Shown: positions 18,889-30,222, counted from the first letter of the stretch. The stretch: DNA of 64,000 nucleotides from Methylophilus sp. (GCA_030696695.1 JAUYRP010000034.1:248001-312000), one strand, 5' to 3'. Program-made: numbers and translations. Notes: generated from the sequence alone by a model not told the origin.

Positions 18889-19608
18889 TTATTCCGTGCT
18901 GTTTAACTGATTGAATGTAGCAAGTTGATCATCGTATAGTTTATTTAAGCTCTTAAGTCTGTCACTGACACACTTGAATATGTACAGAAAATCGTCACTG
19001 CCCATAATTTTAGAAGAGTATGTGCTGGCATCAAACAAACTACTGTACTTGTTAAGTATAAGAATAGCTCTTTTCAAAAGCTCCTCAAAGTCGCCAAATG
19101 TTAAGGGGTATATCTCCCCGAGAACCTTACCTTTGGCAGTATTTTTCGCATTTCTATGTGCGATGAGATTTCCACGGTGTATTGTCAAAGCCTTTACTAA
19201 ATGATCTGTGTCAGAGCACAGCAAAGCATCTTCGCTTAACTCTTTCAAGTTTGGAATACGATCTTCTTTAGCTAAATCTTCGAGATAAGGATTTTCTTGG
19301 TTTCTAGCTATAAAGCTCGTTTTGTCAAAAAGTGGTAGATTTTTCTCTATGGTTTTGAGAAAGCTAAACAGGCTCAGTGCATCCTTGTTTTGGTCATAAG
19401 CTCTAACCAAAAAGTGACGACTGGTAGTGAAATGTGAATCAATTGTTAGAGACCAAAATGTATTCGTTTCCGCAATTACATCAGGAAATTCATTACCTGC
19501 ATTTAGTAGGTCTCTATACATTTTGTAGTGAATATGCGCATTAATAATGTCGCTGGCTAGTGCTTTAAATAGCCTTAAAAATTCACCTTCATCACTGATG
19601 GAAATCAT
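18889..19608 (-). CDS. HEPN/AbiU2-like protein of unknown function
   Basis: The 239-residue, mostly helical, hydrophilic protein resembles the AbiU2 group of HEPN domains. It has a conserved Trp/His helix (TFWSLTIDSHFTTSRHFLVR), then AYDQNKDALSLFSFL, and the HEPN-type R-x5-H motif in IHRGNLIAH (Arg145, His151). HEPN proteins are often RNases in toxin or phage-defence systems; no partner nucleotidyltransferase or antitoxin is adjacent. The start ATG lies 5 bp after the prfA stop, so it is probably co-transcribed with hemA-prfA. It is visibly richer in A+T than its neighbours and separates prfA from prmC. These facts suggest acquisition. A second protein with the same pattern is at 29376-29930. 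Confidence 0.7.
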   Translation of the reverse strand: MISISDEGEFLRLFKALASDIINAHIHYKMYRDLLNAGNEFPDVIAETNTFWSLTIDSHFTTSRHFLVRAYDQNKDALSLFSFLKTIEKNLPLFDKTSFIARNQENPYLEDLAKEDRIPNLKELSEDALLCSDTDHLVKALTIHRGNLIAHRNAKNTAKGKVLGEIYPLTFGDFEELLKRAILILNKYSSLFDASTYSSKIMGSDDFLYIFKCVSDRLKSLNKLYDDQLATFNQLNSTE

Positions 19609-19613
19609 TTAAA

Positions 19614-20696
19614 TTAGTTATCTTCACCTAACGTCGCCAGCAAATCAGCCTGATGCTCTGTGGCTAGGGCATTAATCAACTCGTCCATATCACCTTCGGT
19701 AATCGCATCAATCTTGTACAAGGTGAGATTAATACGGTGGTCGGTAATACGGCCTTGCGGGTAGTTATAAGTGCGAATACGCTCTGAACGATCGCCAGAG
19801 CCAATCAAGTTGCGACGCTCACTGGCAATTTTGCTGTTTTGTTCATCCACTTGTTTGGCTTTGATGCGCGCTGCCAGCACCATCATGGCTTGTGCCTTGT
19901 TGGCATGTTGGCTACGGCCGTCTTGGCATTCCACCACAATGCCAGTAGGGAAGTGCGTAATACGTACGGCAGAATCGGTTTTATTAATATGTTGACCGCC
20001 TGCACCACTCGCTCTAAAGGTATCCAAGCGAATATCGGCAGGATTAATCACCACATCGCTCACTTCATCGGCTTCTGGCAGGATAGCGACTGTACAAGCA
20101 GAGGTGTGAATGCGGCCTTGCGTTTCAGTATCTGGTACGCGTTGCACACGATGCCCGCCAGATTCAAATTTCATTTTAGAATACGCGCCTTGCCCTTCAA
20201 TTTTGGCAATAATCTCTTTGTAGCCACCCACTTCGCCTTCGTTAGCCGTTAATACTTCTACCTTCCAGCGTTGGCGTTCTGCGTAACGGCTGTACATCCG
20301 GAATAAATCGCCTGCAAATAAGCCAGATTCATCCCCGCCAGTACCCGCCCGAATTTCCAGAATGATATTTTTTTCGTCATTGGGGTCTTTAGGTAGCAAC
20401 AGTTTTTGCAGTTCAAGCGCAATTTCTTCTAGCCTTTTTTTCCCACTCTCAATTTCTTCTTGCGCAAACTCTTTCATGTCTGGGTCGCTCAACATGGCAT
20501 GTGCTTCTTTAATGTCGGCTTCTGTTTGTACGTAAAGATGGTATTGCTCAACGATAGGTGTGATTTCTGCGTGTTCACGAGAAATTTTGCGGTAGTTGTC
20601 CATGTTGCTGGTGATGTCTTCGGATGACATCAAGCGGTTTACTTCATCTAGGCGCTCACTCAAACTGGCAAGCTTTTGTAATATAGAGGGTTTCAT
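19614..20696 (-). CDS. prfA: Peptide chain release factor 1
   Basis: RF1 terminates translation at UAA and UAG. The 360 residues carry the peptidyl-hydrolysis motif in [20 protein letters not shown] (GGQ, the Gln that PrmC methylates). The codon-recognition region includes the PxT tripeptide in [12 protein letters not shown] or, more likely given RF1 numbering, an upstream stretch near [10 protein letters not shown]. The C-terminal part contains [20 protein letters not shown], as in RF1. It is 11 bp downstream of hemA and 5 bp upstream of the HEPN gene. Confidence 0.95.
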   Translation of the reverse strand: MKPSILQKLASLSERLDEVNRLMSSEDITSNMDNYRKISREHAEITPIVEQYHLYVQTEADIKEAHAMLSDPDMKEFAQEEIESGKKRLEEIALELQKLLLPKDPNDEKNIILEIRAGTGGDESGLFAGDLFRMYSRYAERQRWKVEVLTANEGEVGGYKEIIAKIEGQGAYSKMKFESGGHRVQRVPDTETQGRIHTSACTVAILPEADEVSDVVINPADIRLDTFRASGAGGQHINKTDSAVRITHFPTGIVVECQDGRSQHANKAQAMMVLAARIKAKQVDEQNSKIASERRNLIGSGDRSERIRTYNYPQGRITDHRINLTLYKIDAITEGDMDELINALATEHQADLLATLGEDN

Positions 20697-20707
20697 GCTG
20701 ACTTCTT

Positions 20708-21967
20708 TTAAGATTTGATATTGTAGAGCTGTCTTAAGACGGATTCTAAGTGGGAGTGTTCTTGCCCGTGAGACTGATTGAGTGCATGGCTTGGCGCGTG
20801 CAAAAACTTGTTGGTGAGCGCGTTGCTCAAGGTTTCTAATACTTTTTCTGGGCTTTCGCCTTTTTGAATCATTTTCAGTGCTTTTTCTAATTCGGCTTGG
20901 CGCATTGCATCCACTTGATCACGCAGCGCTTTGATGGTGGGCACCGATTCACGTTTCTTCAGCCAGTGCATAAAATGCTCAACACGTGCAGCCACGATCA
21001 TTTCTGCATTGACTGCCGCTTCTTGGCGATTGCCCATGCCATCGGCTACCACTTGTGCCAAATCATCCACGGTGTATAAAAACACATCGTCCATCTCAGC
21101 TACTTCCGGCTCAATGTCACGTGGTACGGCTAAATCCACCATAAAAATTGGGCGATGACGACGCGTTTTAATGGCGCGTTCCACCATGCCTAATCCCACA
21201 ATCGGTAATTGGCTGGCGGTGCTGGTGATGACAATATCAAACTCTGCAAAGCAGTCAGGTAAATCATTTAGCAGAATCGCTTGCGCATTCAAGCCTTGCC
21301 CAGATAGCTTTTCTGCCAGCTGCGCACCACGCTCAATGGTGCGATTAGCAACGGTCATCGATTTAGGGCGCTGTGCCGCAAAATGGTCGGCACATAGCTC
21401 AATCATTTCGCCTGCGCCAATCAACAATACTTTTTGTTCGCGTATGTCCCCAAAAATACGTTGTGCCAGCTTAATGGCCGCTGCTGCCATCGATATAGAG
21501 CTGCCACCGATATCGGTATTGGTACGCACTTCTTTCGCAACTTCAAACGTACGTTGAAACAACTTGTGCAACATGGTGCCCAAGGTGCCCGCTTCATGCG
21601 CTACTTTCACGGATTGCTTGAATTGTCCCAAAATTTGTGGCTCACCCAACACCATGCTGTCTAAGCCAGAAGCCACGCGGAATGCATGCTTGACGGCTTC
21701 TTGATTGGAAAACGTGTAGGTGTAGGGTTGGACTTTATCCAGCGCGAGTTTATGGTAGTTGGCTAGCCAATCAATCACTGGTTCGGGGCGCTCAGATTGC
21801 ACGTAGATTTCTGTACGATTGCAGGTCGATAAGATGGCCGCTTCTGCCGCATTTTGCGCGGTCAGGTCACTCAAGGCATGGCGTAATATTTCACCATTAA
21901 AGGCAACATGTTCGCGAATGGCGATGGGAGCGGTGGTGTGGTTCACACCAATGGTATAAAGCTGCAT
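20708..21967 (-). CDS. hemA: Glutamyl-tRNA reductase
   Basis: Reduces Glu-tRNA(Glu) to glutamate-1-semialdehyde, the entry to tetrapyrrole synthesis; hemB is also in this window. The 419-residue protein has the active-site Cys49 in [11 protein letters not shown], the family signature [17 protein letters not shown], and the NADPH-binding domain with [16 protein letters not shown]. The first gene of hemA-prfA, it starts at an ATG (21967). A perfect 18-bp palindrome lies 55 bp upstream, a candidate operator. Confidence 0.96.
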   Translation of the reverse strand: MQLYTIGVNHTTAPIAIREHVAFNGEILRHALSDLTAQNAAEAAILSTCNRTEIYVQSERPEPVIDWLANYHKLALDKVQPYTYTFSNQEAVKHAFRVASGLDSMVLGEPQILGQFKQSVKVAHEAGTLGTMLHKLFQRTFEVAKEVRTNTDIGGSSISMAAAAIKLAQRIFGDIREQKVLLIGAGEMIELCADHFAAQRPKSMTVANRTIERGAQLAEKLSGQGLNAQAILLNDLPDCFAEFDIVITSTASQLPIVGLGMVERAIKTRRHRPIFMVDLAVPRDIEPEVAEMDDVFLYTVDDLAQVVADGMGNRQEAAVNAEMIVAARVEHFMHWLKKRESVPTIKALRDQVDAMRQAELEKALKMIQKGESPEKVLETLSNALTNKFLHAPSHALNQSHGQEHSHLESVLRQLYNIKS

Positions 21968-22022
21968 GTGGCTATTTTACCAAGGCATTGATTGAAATAG
22001 GAAATGCCATCTTAATAAAGAC

Positions 22023-22040
22023 CAATGACAGCTGTCATTG
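22023..22040. promoter_or_regulatory. Perfect 18-bp palindrome in the hemA/rpe intergenic region
   Basis: CAATGACAGCTGTCATTG is an uninterrupted perfect inverted repeat. It lies 55 bp upstream of hemA and 211 bp upstream of rpe, in a 284-bp divergent region. The form suits a dimeric repressor or activator site. I cannot name the regulator. Confidence 0.55.
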
Positions 22041-22251
22041 TCGCGAGAAGTGGGTATTGGTGAAATAAGCATGCGTAATTTTGAAGGATTGGCTTATCTT
22101 AGGCAAGAAATAGCGTTAAAATAACAGATTATTTGATTTATAAATCAAGCTTATGTGATGATTTACAGTTGTAGACCGCATATTTGCCTGTAAGGTCATT
22201 TTAGTTTGTAAATCGCACATTACCCTTAATTACATTGACGGAATTATTAGC

Positions 22252-22959
22252 ATGGACAAAACCTTTAGAATTGCACCGAGTATCCTTTCAGCCAACTTTG
22301 CCAAATTAGGCCAAGAAATTGAAGATGTGATTAAATCAGGCACAGACATCGTGCACTTTGATGTGATGGACAATCATTACGTGCCTAACTTAACCATTGG
22401 CCCATTGGTATGCGAATCGATTCGTGAAATTTCTAAAAATGTAGGCGCACTGATTGACGTGCATCTAATGGTGAAGCCAGTTGACCGTATTATTCCTGAC
22501 TTTGCTAAAGCCGGTGCCAACATCATTACCTTTCACCCAGAAGCCTCTGAGCATATTGACCGTAGCCTGGCCATGGTACGCGATTTAGGCTGTAAATCAG
22601 GTTTGGTATTTAACCCAGCCACTTCATTAAGCTACCTTGACCACGTGATGGATAAAGTGGACATGATTTTATTGATGTCTGTGAACCCTGGTTTTGGTGG
22701 TCAAAAATTCATCCCAGAAACTCTGGAAAAATTAAAATTAGCACGTGCACGCATTGATGCCTACTACGAAAAAACAGGCCGTCAAATTTGGTTGGAAGTA
22801 GACGGTGGCGTGAATGCAGCCAATATTGCTGAGATTGCCAAAGCAGGTGCAGATACCTTTGTGGCCGGCAGCGCAATTTTTGGTTCGCCTAAAGATACTG
22901 ACCCTAACCGCTACGATACGGTAGTAGGTCAAATCCGTGCCTCATTAGCCACGGTGTAG
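22252..22959 (+). CDS. rpe: Ribulose-phosphate 3-epimerase
   Basis: Interconverts ribulose-5-phosphate and xylulose-5-phosphate. In a ribulose-monophosphate methylotroph it helps to regenerate the formaldehyde acceptor. The TIM-barrel protein of 235 residues has [30 protein letters not shown] (metal-binding HxD), [21 protein letters not shown] and VDGGVN, all canonical. It is followed after 48 bp by gph, the conserved rpe-gph-trpE order of betaproteobacteria. Confidence 0.96.
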   Translation: MDKTFRIAPSILSANFAKLGQEIEDVIKSGTDIVHFDVMDNHYVPNLTIGPLVCESIREISKNVGALIDVHLMVKPVDRIIPDFAKAGANIITFHPEASEHIDRSLAMVRDLGCKSGLVFNPATSLSYLDHVMDKVDMILLMSVNPGFGGQKFIPETLEKLKLARARIDAYYEKTGRQIWLEVDGGVNAANIAEIAKAGADTFVAGSAIFGSPKDTDPNRYDTVVGQIRASLATV

Positions 22960-23007
22960 TTTGAGCACGTGTAGTTTGTGGGTGTTGCCGTAGCAGGGAA
23001 CCATTCA

Positions 23008-23676
23008 ATGTCGCAATTTAAAGTCAGCGCATTGATGTTTGATTTAGATGGCACTTTGCTGAATACGGCACCACAAATTGCCGAGGCGGCAAATGCAATG
23101 TTGGTGGAATTAAGCTTACCAACATTGCCTTATGCGCAAATAAAAAGTTATATTGGCGAAGGCGCGCAGATGTTGATTCAGCGCTGTTTGGCCGGTGCGT
23201 TAAACGACACTCCTGACCCATCAGTGATGGCAAAAGCGCAACCTGTTTTTTTTGCGCATTATGCGAATAATGTGACCGAAAGTTTACCGTTTGATGGTGT
23301 GCAAGATGGCTTGGATGCGCTTAAACAACGTGATTTAAAACTGGCTTGCGTGACCAATAAACCTGAAAAGTTTACGCGTCCTTTGTTAGAGGCCAGTGGC
23401 TTGTCACCGTTTTTTGAGATTGTGGTATCAGGGGATACGCTGTCAGGTAAAAAGCCAGACCCTATACAATTGCATCACATTTGTGCAGAATTCGATGTGA
23501 TGGAGATGGAAGCGATGTTGGTGGGTGATTCCGCCACGGACATTGCTGCAGCGCAAGCCGCAGGCTGTTTTATCGTCACAGTGCCGTATGGATATAACCA
23601 AGGTAAACCCATAGACGAAAGCCAAGTAGATGCGATGATTCGAGACTTAACCGAATTGCCATCACTACTGATTTGA
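23008..23676 (+). CDS. gph: Phosphoglycolate phosphatase
   Basis: HAD-family phosphatase that removes 2-phosphoglycolate. Motif I is LMFDLDGTLLNTAPQI, motif II CVTNKPEKFTRPLLE, motif III SGKKPDPIQLHHIC, and motif IV MLVGDSATDIAAAQAAGC. The ATG at 23008 (MSQFKVSAL) with AGGGA upstream is preferred over the GTG at 22978. It stands between rpe and trpE, as in many betaproteobacteria. The 213-bp gap to trpE contains no open frame with a run of Trp codons, so a classical trp leader peptide is not seen. Confidence 0.92.
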   Translation: MSQFKVSALMFDLDGTLLNTAPQIAEAANAMLVELSLPTLPYAQIKSYIGEGAQMLIQRCLAGALNDTPDPSVMAKAQPVFFAHYANNVTESLPFDGVQDGLDALKQRDLKLACVTNKPEKFTRPLLEASGLSPFFEIVVSGDTLSGKKPDPIQLHHICAEFDVMEMEAMLVGDSATDIAAAQAAGCFIVTVPYGYNQGKPIDESQVDAMIRDLTELPSLLI

Positions 23677-23889
23677 AATTGATTTGAAATTTTTTTAATA
23701 ACTTAACTCACTTAAAGTGTATTGATATGTGTTCTCAACAGCGTAATTTTTCATTCCAGCCGCTCATAAGCTGGCGCAGTTCTTGGCGAAGCTAAGACAC
23801 GACTTGTTCATGTCTCATTAGCAGACTTTTCCATCGCATGTGATTGTGATGGGCGACCAAATTGAAAATTATGTAGAAAGTGTAGAACC

Positions 23890-25380
23890 ATGTTAACCAC
23901 GATTTCCCAGTTCGAATTCAATGCCTTGGCGGCACAAGGGTTTAACCGCATCCCGCTGGTGCTGGAAACCTTTGCCGACTTAGATACGCCGTTGTCCTTG
24001 TATCTTAAGCTAGCCAATCAGCCTTTTTCCTACCTGTTAGAAAGCGTGCAAGGCGGCGAGCGCTTTGGGCGCTATTCTATTATTGGCTTGCCAGCCAAAA
24101 CGCGCATAGTGGCACGTGGCCAACAATTGCAAGTGTTGCAGAATGACGTTGCCATTGAAACGCACGATGACATCAATCCCCTTGATTTCGTGAAAACCTA
24201 CCAAGCGCGCTTTAAAACGCCGCCTTATGAGGGTTTGCCACGATTTACAGGCGGCTTGGCCGGTTATTTTGGCTATGAGACCATCCGCTATATTGAAAAG
24301 CGCTTGGCGCATACCAACAAGCCTGATGTATTGGGCGTTCCAGATGTGTTATTGATGGTGTCAGAGGAAATAGCGGTCATCGATAACTTAAGTGGCAAGT
24401 TATATTTTATTGTGTATGCCAATCCTGACCAGACCGACGCCTACACCCAAGCGCTTGCACGCATTCAATCCCTGTTAGGTATGTTACGCAAAACAGTAGC
24501 GATTCCAGAATCGCTGCCTATGCCAAAAACAGAGGCAAAGTCTGAGTTTGGCGAAGATGCATTTAAAGCTGCTGTGAAAAAGGCGCAAGCTTATATTTTA
24601 GAAGGTGACATCATGCAAGTGGTGCTGAGTCAGCGTATGTCGCAGCCGTTTGCTGCACCCCCGCTCTCACTTTACCGTGCATTGCGCAGTTTAAATCCAT
24701 CTCCATACATGTTTTATTACGACATGGGCGATCACCATGTGGTGGGCGCTTCACCGGAAATTTTAGTGCGTTTGGAAGATGATACCGTGACCTCACGTCC
24801 GATAGCGGGCACACGTCCAAGGGGTAAAACCCGCGAAGCCGATATTGCGCTAGCGGCTGAGTTGCTGGCTGATCCCAAAGAGCGAGCTGAACACGTGCAA
24901 CTCATGGATTTAGGCCGCAATGATGTGGGGCGAGTGGCGCAAATTGGTACGGTCAAAGTCACAGACAATATGATGATTGAGCGTTATTCTCACGTCATGC
25001 ATATCGTAAGTAATGTGGAAGGTAAGCTCAAGCCTGGCTTAGATGCCATCGATGTCCTAAAAGCTACCTTCCCTGCAGGCACAGTGTCTGGTGCGCCCAA
25101 AGTGCGCGCCATGGAAATCATTGATGAGCTGGAACCCAGCAAGCGCGGTATTTACGCGGGTGCGGTAGGCTATTTAGGGTTTAATGGCGATATGGATGTA
25201 GCGATTGCCATTCGTACCGCGGTGATTAAAGACCACATGCTATATGTGCAAGCAGGGGCGGGTATAGTGGCAGATTCCGTACCGCAATCGGAATGGGAAG
25301 AAACCCAAAATAAAGCGAAAGCAGTGATTCGTGCTGCTGAATTAGTGCAAGCAGGGCTTGATAGCAAAGGTGAACAATAA
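23890..25380 (+). CDS. trpE: Anthranilate synthase component I
   Basis: Converts chorismate to anthranilate using ammonia delivered by TrpG. The 496-residue chorismate-binding enzyme has [16 protein letters not shown], the catalytic region [30 protein letters not shown] and [36 protein letters not shown] near the N-terminus is the Trp feedback-site region. The stop codon overlaps the trpG start (TAATG), so the two are translationally coupled. Confidence 0.97.
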   Translation: MLTTISQFEFNALAAQGFNRIPLVLETFADLDTPLSLYLKLANQPFSYLLESVQGGERFGRYSIIGLPAKTRIVARGQQLQVLQNDVAIETHDDINPLDFVKTYQARFKTPPYEGLPRFTGGLAGYFGYETIRYIEKRLAHTNKPDVLGVPDVLLMVSEEIAVIDNLSGKLYFIVYANPDQTDAYTQALARIQSLLGMLRKTVAIPESLPMPKTEAKSEFGEDAFKAAVKKAQAYILEGDIMQVVLSQRMSQPFAAPPLSLYRALRSLNPSPYMFYYDMGDHHVVGASPEILVRLEDDTVTSRPIAGTRPRGKTREADIALAAELLADPKERAEHVQLMDLGRNDVGRVAQIGTVKVTDNMMIERYSHVMHIVSNVEGKLKPGLDAIDVLKATFPAGTVSGAPKVRAMEIIDELEPSKRGIYAGAVGYLGFNGDMDVAIAIRTAVIKDHMLYVQAGAGIVADSVPQSEWEETQNKAKAVIRAAELVQAGLDSKGEQ

Positions 25381-25946
25381 TGTTACTGATGATCGATAAT
25401 TACGACTCGTTTACCTATAACTTAGTCCAATATTTTGGTGAACTTGGTCAAGATGTGCAGGTATACCGCAACGACGAAATTGATTTAGCCACGGTCGCTA
25501 AGCTAAAACCCCGCCATATTGTGATTTCACCTGGCCCTTGCACACCAAACGAAGCGGGTATTTCAGTACCGCTCATTCATGAGTTCGCGGGCAAGATTCC
25601 ATTGCTGGGCGTATGTTTAGGCCATCAAAGTATTGGCCAAGCGTTTGGTGGAAAGATTATTAAGGCCAAAACCTTGATGCATGGTAAAACCTCGCTGATT
25701 CACCATGAAAATGTAGGCGTGTTCCGTAACTTGCCTAACCCATATACCGCCACACGTTACCATTCATTGGTGATTGAGCGCGAGACGATCCCAGATTGCT
25801 TAGAAATCACGGCATGGACGGAAGACGATGAGATTATGGGCGTACGTCATAAAACCTTGCCGGTAGAAGGGGTGCAATTTCACCCAGAATCCATTTTGAC
25901 GGAACATGGTCATGCGTTATTAGATAACTTTCTGAAAGCGTATTAA
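25380..25946 (+). CDS. trpG: Anthranilate synthase component II (glutamine amidotransferase)
   Basis: Class I glutamine amidotransferase that supplies ammonia to TrpE and can also serve aminodeoxychorismate synthase. The 188 residues contain [32 protein letters not shown], the nucleophile region [15 protein letters not shown] and the His-x-Glu pair in [14 protein letters not shown]. Both ends overlap neighbours: trpE by one base, trpD by one base (TAATG). Confidence 0.97.
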   Translation: MLLMIDNYDSFTYNLVQYFGELGQDVQVYRNDEIDLATVAKLKPRHIVISPGPCTPNEAGISVPLIHEFAGKIPLLGVCLGHQSIGQAFGGKIIKAKTLMHGKTSLIHHENVGVFRNLPNPYTATRYHSLVIERETIPDCLEITAWTEDDEIMGVRHKTLPVEGVQFHPESILTEHGHALLDNFLKAY

Positions 25947-26971
25947 TGAGCATCACATCTAAACTTGCATTGCAGCGGCTGATAGATCACGCCAATTTTA
26001 CGCATGAGGAAATGCTAGTCATCATGCAGCAAATCATGGGTGGCGAGTTTACGCCGATACAAATCGCTGGCTTTCTTTGCGCCTTGCGCGTGAAGGGTGA
26101 AACCGTGACTGAGATTGCCGCCGCCGCACAAGTAATGCGCGAGCTTTCCAGCAAAGTAGCCGTCACCGATACAAGCCATTTGATAGATACTTGTGGCACA
26201 GGGGGTGCGCCTAACAAAGCATTTAATGTGTCCACGGCGTCTGCCTTTGTGGCAGCGGGTGCAGGTGCCAGAATCGCTAAACATGGTGGACGAGCAGCGT
26301 CATCCAAAAGCGGTTCTGCCGATGTGCTGGAGGCTTTGGGCGTGAATATCAGCTTAACGCCAGAACAAGTGGCACGTTGCGTAAATGAAGCTGGCATTGG
26401 TTTTATGTTTGCTCCCAACCACCATAGCGCGATGAAATACGCGGCACCAGTACGGCGCGAGCTGGGCATCCGTACCATGTTTAATTTGCTGGGGCCAATG
26501 ACCAATCCAGCAGGGGCAAAGCGCCAAGTAATGGGGGTGTTCCACCGTGATTTGGTGCCTCTATTGGCGCAGACCTTACAACAATTGGGTAGCGAGCACG
26601 TGATGGTGGTACACAGTGCCGATGAAATGGATGAAATCTCATTTTCAGCAGATACTTTTGTGGCTGAACTGAAGGGTGGTCAAGTACAAGAGTACACGCT
26701 CAACCCGACGCAATTCGGCATGCCATTGCATGATATCAATAGTATTCGTGTTGAAAACGCACAACATTCTAGCGAGATTATTATTGGACTGTTGTCAGGC
26801 GAAACAGGACCTGCGCGAGACATCGTGCTGTTGAATGCAGGCGCAGCTATTTATGTGTCTGGTCTTGCAGGGGATTTACAAACAGGGATTGCACAAGCTG
26901 CGCACGCGATTGATTCTGGTGCCGCGCTCAATAAACTGCAACAGCTTAAGGTGCTGAGCCAGACCGCATGA
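25946..26971 (+). CDS. trpD: Anthranilate phosphoribosyltransferase
   Basis: Transfers phosphoribose from PRPP to anthranilate. The 341-residue protein has the glycine-rich PRPP motif DTCGTGGAPNKAFNVSTASA, AKHGGRAASSKSGSADVLE, and RTMFNLLGPMTNPAG, all characteristic. The terminal ATGA overlaps the start of the DUF3465 lipoprotein gene, which therefore sits inside the trp operon. Confidence 0.97.
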   Translation: MSITSKLALQRLIDHANFTHEEMLVIMQQIMGGEFTPIQIAGFLCALRVKGETVTEIAAAAQVMRELSSKVAVTDTSHLIDTCGTGGAPNKAFNVSTASAFVAAGAGARIAKHGGRAASSKSGSADVLEALGVNISLTPEQVARCVNEAGIGFMFAPNHHSAMKYAAPVRRELGIRTMFNLLGPMTNPAGAKRQVMGVFHRDLVPLLAQTLQQLGSEHVMVVHSADEMDEISFSADTFVAELKGGQVQEYTLNPTQFGMPLHDINSIRVENAQHSSEIIIGLLSGETGPARDIVLLNAGAAIYVSGLAGDLQTGIAQAAHAIDSGAALNKLQQLKVLSQTA

Positions 26972-27462
26972 AGCGCTTGATGCTGATTGCATTGACCATT
27001 TGTTTGGCGGCGTGTCTGCAAGCACCGCAAGATGACGCAGGTCTCAACCAACCGCAATCCGCAGTAGCGGTTAAAGACACCACGCAAACGCTTGATTTAA
27101 AGCCATTAAGTGGTCAACATCATTTCGATGTAAATCAGACAATAGTTGAAGCCTTCGAGCGCAAGCAAAGTGATGTATGGGTAGAAGGTGCGGGCGTTGT
27201 GACCAAACTATTGCCAGACGATAACAAAGGCTCAAGACACCAAAAATTTTTAGTGCGTATCAACGAAAAGCAAAGTTTGTTATTTGCACACAACATTGAT
27301 TTATCACCGAGAATTGATGCGTTAAAAGTGGGTGATCACATTGAGTTTAAAGGTGAGTATGTTTTTAATCCTAAGGGTGGCATCATCCACTGGACGCATC
27401 GTGACCCAAAGGGGCAGCATCAGGGTGGTTGGATTAAACATCTGGGAAACAATTACGAGTAA
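26968..27462 (+). CDS. DUF3465-type putative lipoprotein inside the trp operon
   Basis: The 164-residue protein has a lipoprotein signal: MKRLMLIALTICLAAC, a lipobox LAAC with Cys16, so it probably anchors to a membrane on the periplasmic side. The C-terminal half (VWVEGAGVVTKLLPDDNKGS, RHQKFLVRI, HNIDLSPRIDALKVGDHIEF, IIHWTHRDP) matches the DUF3465 pattern, resembling a small OB-like fold. Function is unknown. It overlaps trpD by 4 bp and precedes trpC by 53 bp, so it is co-expressed with tryptophan biosynthesis although nothing links it to that pathway. Confidence 0.75.
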   Translation: MKRLMLIALTICLAACLQAPQDDAGLNQPQSAVAVKDTTQTLDLKPLSGQHHFDVNQTIVEAFERKQSDVWVEGAGVVTKLLPDDNKGSRHQKFLVRINEKQSLLFAHNIDLSPRIDALKVGDHIEFKGEYVFNPKGGIIHWTHRDPKGQHQGGWIKHLGNNYE

Positions 27463-27515
27463 AAAATAAACTTTCGTGACCACGTTTAGAAAGTTTAATT
27501 TTGGATGAAAAAGTG

Positions 27516-28304
27516 ATGAGCGATATATTAAATAAAATCTTAGCCACCAAAGCCATTGAAGTGGCAGCAGCCAAAGCCAAAATCAGTTTGGAAGCTATTC
27601 AGCAACTGGCAACTGAACAAGCGTCACCGCGTGATTTTGTCGGCAGTATTCGCCAAAAAATTGCAGTAGGTAAATCCGCAGTCATTGCAGAGATTAAAAA
27701 AGCCAGCCCTTCCAAGGGTGTGATTCGTGCTGATTTTAAGCCTGCTGAAATTGCAAAAAGCTATGAATCAGGTGGTGCAGCCTGTTTGTCAGTGCTCACT
27801 GACGAGCAATATTTTCAAGGTTCGGCAGACTATTTAAAACAAGCACGTGCTGCATGTGAGCTACCCGTGTTGCGTAAAGATTTTATGATCGATGCTTACC
27901 AAGTATACGAAGCGCGTGCGATGGGGGCAGATTGTATCTTGTTGATTGCCGCCGCACTCAGCTTACCTAAAATGCAAGCGCTAGAAACCGTGGCGCATCA
28001 ACTAGGCATGGCAGTGTTGGTAGAAGTGCATAACGGCGAAGAATTGGAGTTGGCATTGCAATTAACCACCCCATTACTAGGCATTAATAATCGCAATTTA
28101 CGCACTTTCGAGGTGACATTAGATACCACGCTTGGTCTGCTTGGCCGTATTCCACAAGATAAGATTGTGGTGACAGAGTCAGGTATATTTACCAACGATG
28201 ATGTGGCCCTGATGCGCAAACATCATGTGCATACGTTTTTGGTAGGTGAGGCATTTATGCGTCAAGATGATCCTGGTCTTGAGTTATCTAAAGTGTTTGC
28301 TTAA
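27516..28304 (+). CDS. trpC: Indole-3-glycerol phosphate synthase
   Basis: TIM-barrel enzyme that closes the indole ring of CdRP. The motifs [65 protein letters not shown] and [12 protein letters not shown] are all present, including the catalytic Lys and Glu positions. The ATG at 27516 (MSDILNKIL) is preferred over the TTG at 27501. It is followed by hemB 9 bp after its stop, so hemB may be read from the same transcript. trpB, trpA and trpF are not in this window. Confidence 0.96.
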   Translation: MSDILNKILATKAIEVAAAKAKISLEAIQQLATEQASPRDFVGSIRQKIAVGKSAVIAEIKKASPSKGVIRADFKPAEIAKSYESGGAACLSVLTDEQYFQGSADYLKQARAACELPVLRKDFMIDAYQVYEARAMGADCILLIAAALSLPKMQALETVAHQLGMAVLVEVHNGEELELALQLTTPLLGINNRNLRTFEVTLDTTLGLLGRIPQDKIVVTESGIFTNDDVALMRKHHVHTFLVGEAFMRQDDPGLELSKVFA

Positions 28305-29309
<1,005 letters not shown>

Positions 29310-29375
29310 TTTAGTTGTAAATGCAAGTTTTAGAAGTATTCTCCAGCTGTTTTATTAACTTTTGGAGATATAAAA

Positions 29376-29930
29376 ATGAAGCCGTCTAAAGTACTACAAG
29401 ATATTGTTACGTCAGCAACAGGAGCGAAGTGTCATTATGATGTCTGGTGGGCGCTAGTAAGTGAGGCTAAGCCAAAATACATAAAGCTCATAAATAATCA
29501 CAGCGATTTTTTCCGTGCATCACAAGATGCTCATTACACAGCATTCTTTATTTACTTAGCCCATTTATTCGATAAACGCTCTGACTCTTCCTCAATGTCA
29601 AAATACTTAGAGTTAATTAAAGATAAAACAGACTCTGAGCGATTTCAAGAACTAGAAACTAGCTATTGTGCGTTATTTGATAGGGTTAACCCCCTTTTAA
29701 AAGTACGCCATAAGTGCATTGCTCATGTTGATGTAAAACTTTCAGAAAACGATATATTTGAAGAAGTTAATCTTACTTGGAATGAAGTTAGAAGAATCAT
29801 CAGTGATGTTGCTAATTTCGTTGAGCTTCTATCTGGAGCACCACACCAAGGTGCAACTGGAATTCCGCGAGATGGAAGGTTAAGTGAGGCTACCATGCAT
29901 TTATTAGAAACGCTTGTTAAAAATGGATAG
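29376..29930 (+). CDS. HEPN/AbiU2-like protein of unknown function
   Basis: The 184-residue helical protein has the same layout as the product at 18889-19608 but low direct identity by eye: a Trp-containing first helix (HYDVWWALVSEAKPKY), DAHYTAFFIYLAHLFDKR, SMSKYLELI, then the R-x5-H motif in VRHKCIAHVDV (Arg111, His117) followed by a helix (LTWNEVRRIISDVANFVELL). The pattern fits AbiU2-like HEPN domains, a group that includes abortive-infection proteins; RNase activity is an inference. GGAGATA precedes the ATG. It is A+T-rich, stands alone after hemB, and repeat copy B begins 25 bp after its stop. Confidence 0.7.
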   Translation: MKPSKVLQDIVTSATGAKCHYDVWWALVSEAKPKYIKLINNHSDFFRASQDAHYTAFFIYLAHLFDKRSDSSSMSKYLELIKDKTDSERFQELETSYCALFDRVNPLLKVRHKCIAHVDVKLSENDIFEEVNLTWNEVRRIISDVANFVELLSGAPHQGATGIPRDGRLSEATMHLLETLVKNG

Positions 29931-29954
29931 TAAGAACTTTTCGCCTCTAGGCGA

Positions 29955-30156
29955 GTTACTTTACTTTTGCTTGCTCAAAAGAAAGTAACCAAACAAAAGA
30001 GCACCCCACTACCGCTTGTTTCCTGCGCTGCTTCATAAAATTGGGAGGCTGCGGAACTCGCCCTAACAACCCACAAAAATCGTGGGCTGTCGCGGTGCTC
30101 AAACAAGTCCTCGCCTTAATCCCAATTTTACTGTGCTGCTCGGCGCAGCAGAGGGG
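29955..30156 (+). repeat. Structured dispersed repeat, copy B
   Basis: About 202 bp. The first stem pairs GTTACTTT-A-CTTTTG (29955-29969, one bulged A) with CAAAAGAAAGTAAC (29976-29989). Linker GCACCCCACTACCGCTT follows. A long-range stem pairs TAAAATTGGGA (30036-30046) with TCCCAATTTTA (30120-30130), 11 perfect base pairs, continued by GGC/GCC. Inside lie TGCGGAACTC, a hairpin CCCAC/GTGGG (30070-30086) and CTCAAACAAGTCCTCGCC. A 3' hairpin CTGCT/AGCAG and AGGGG close the element. Stem sequences differ from copy A while pairing is kept. Confidence 0.82.
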
Positions 30157-30222
30157 TATGGAAAACCATACGAGCACAAAAGGTAACTGAGTATTCTTTG
30201 GTGGGTGCTCATAGTTGTTTAA

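Noticed and set aside
18624-18914. Open frames across the structured repeat copy A
   Set aside because: They are explained by repeat and hairpin sequence, match no protein pattern and overlap the HEPN gene end.
23677-23889. trp leader peptide or attenuator before trpE
   Set aside because: No short frame with consecutive Trp codons and no paired terminator/antiterminator stems were seen.
29956-30177. 73-codon minus-strand frame across repeat copy B
   Set aside because: It reads through stems shared with copies A and C, where the frame is not kept.
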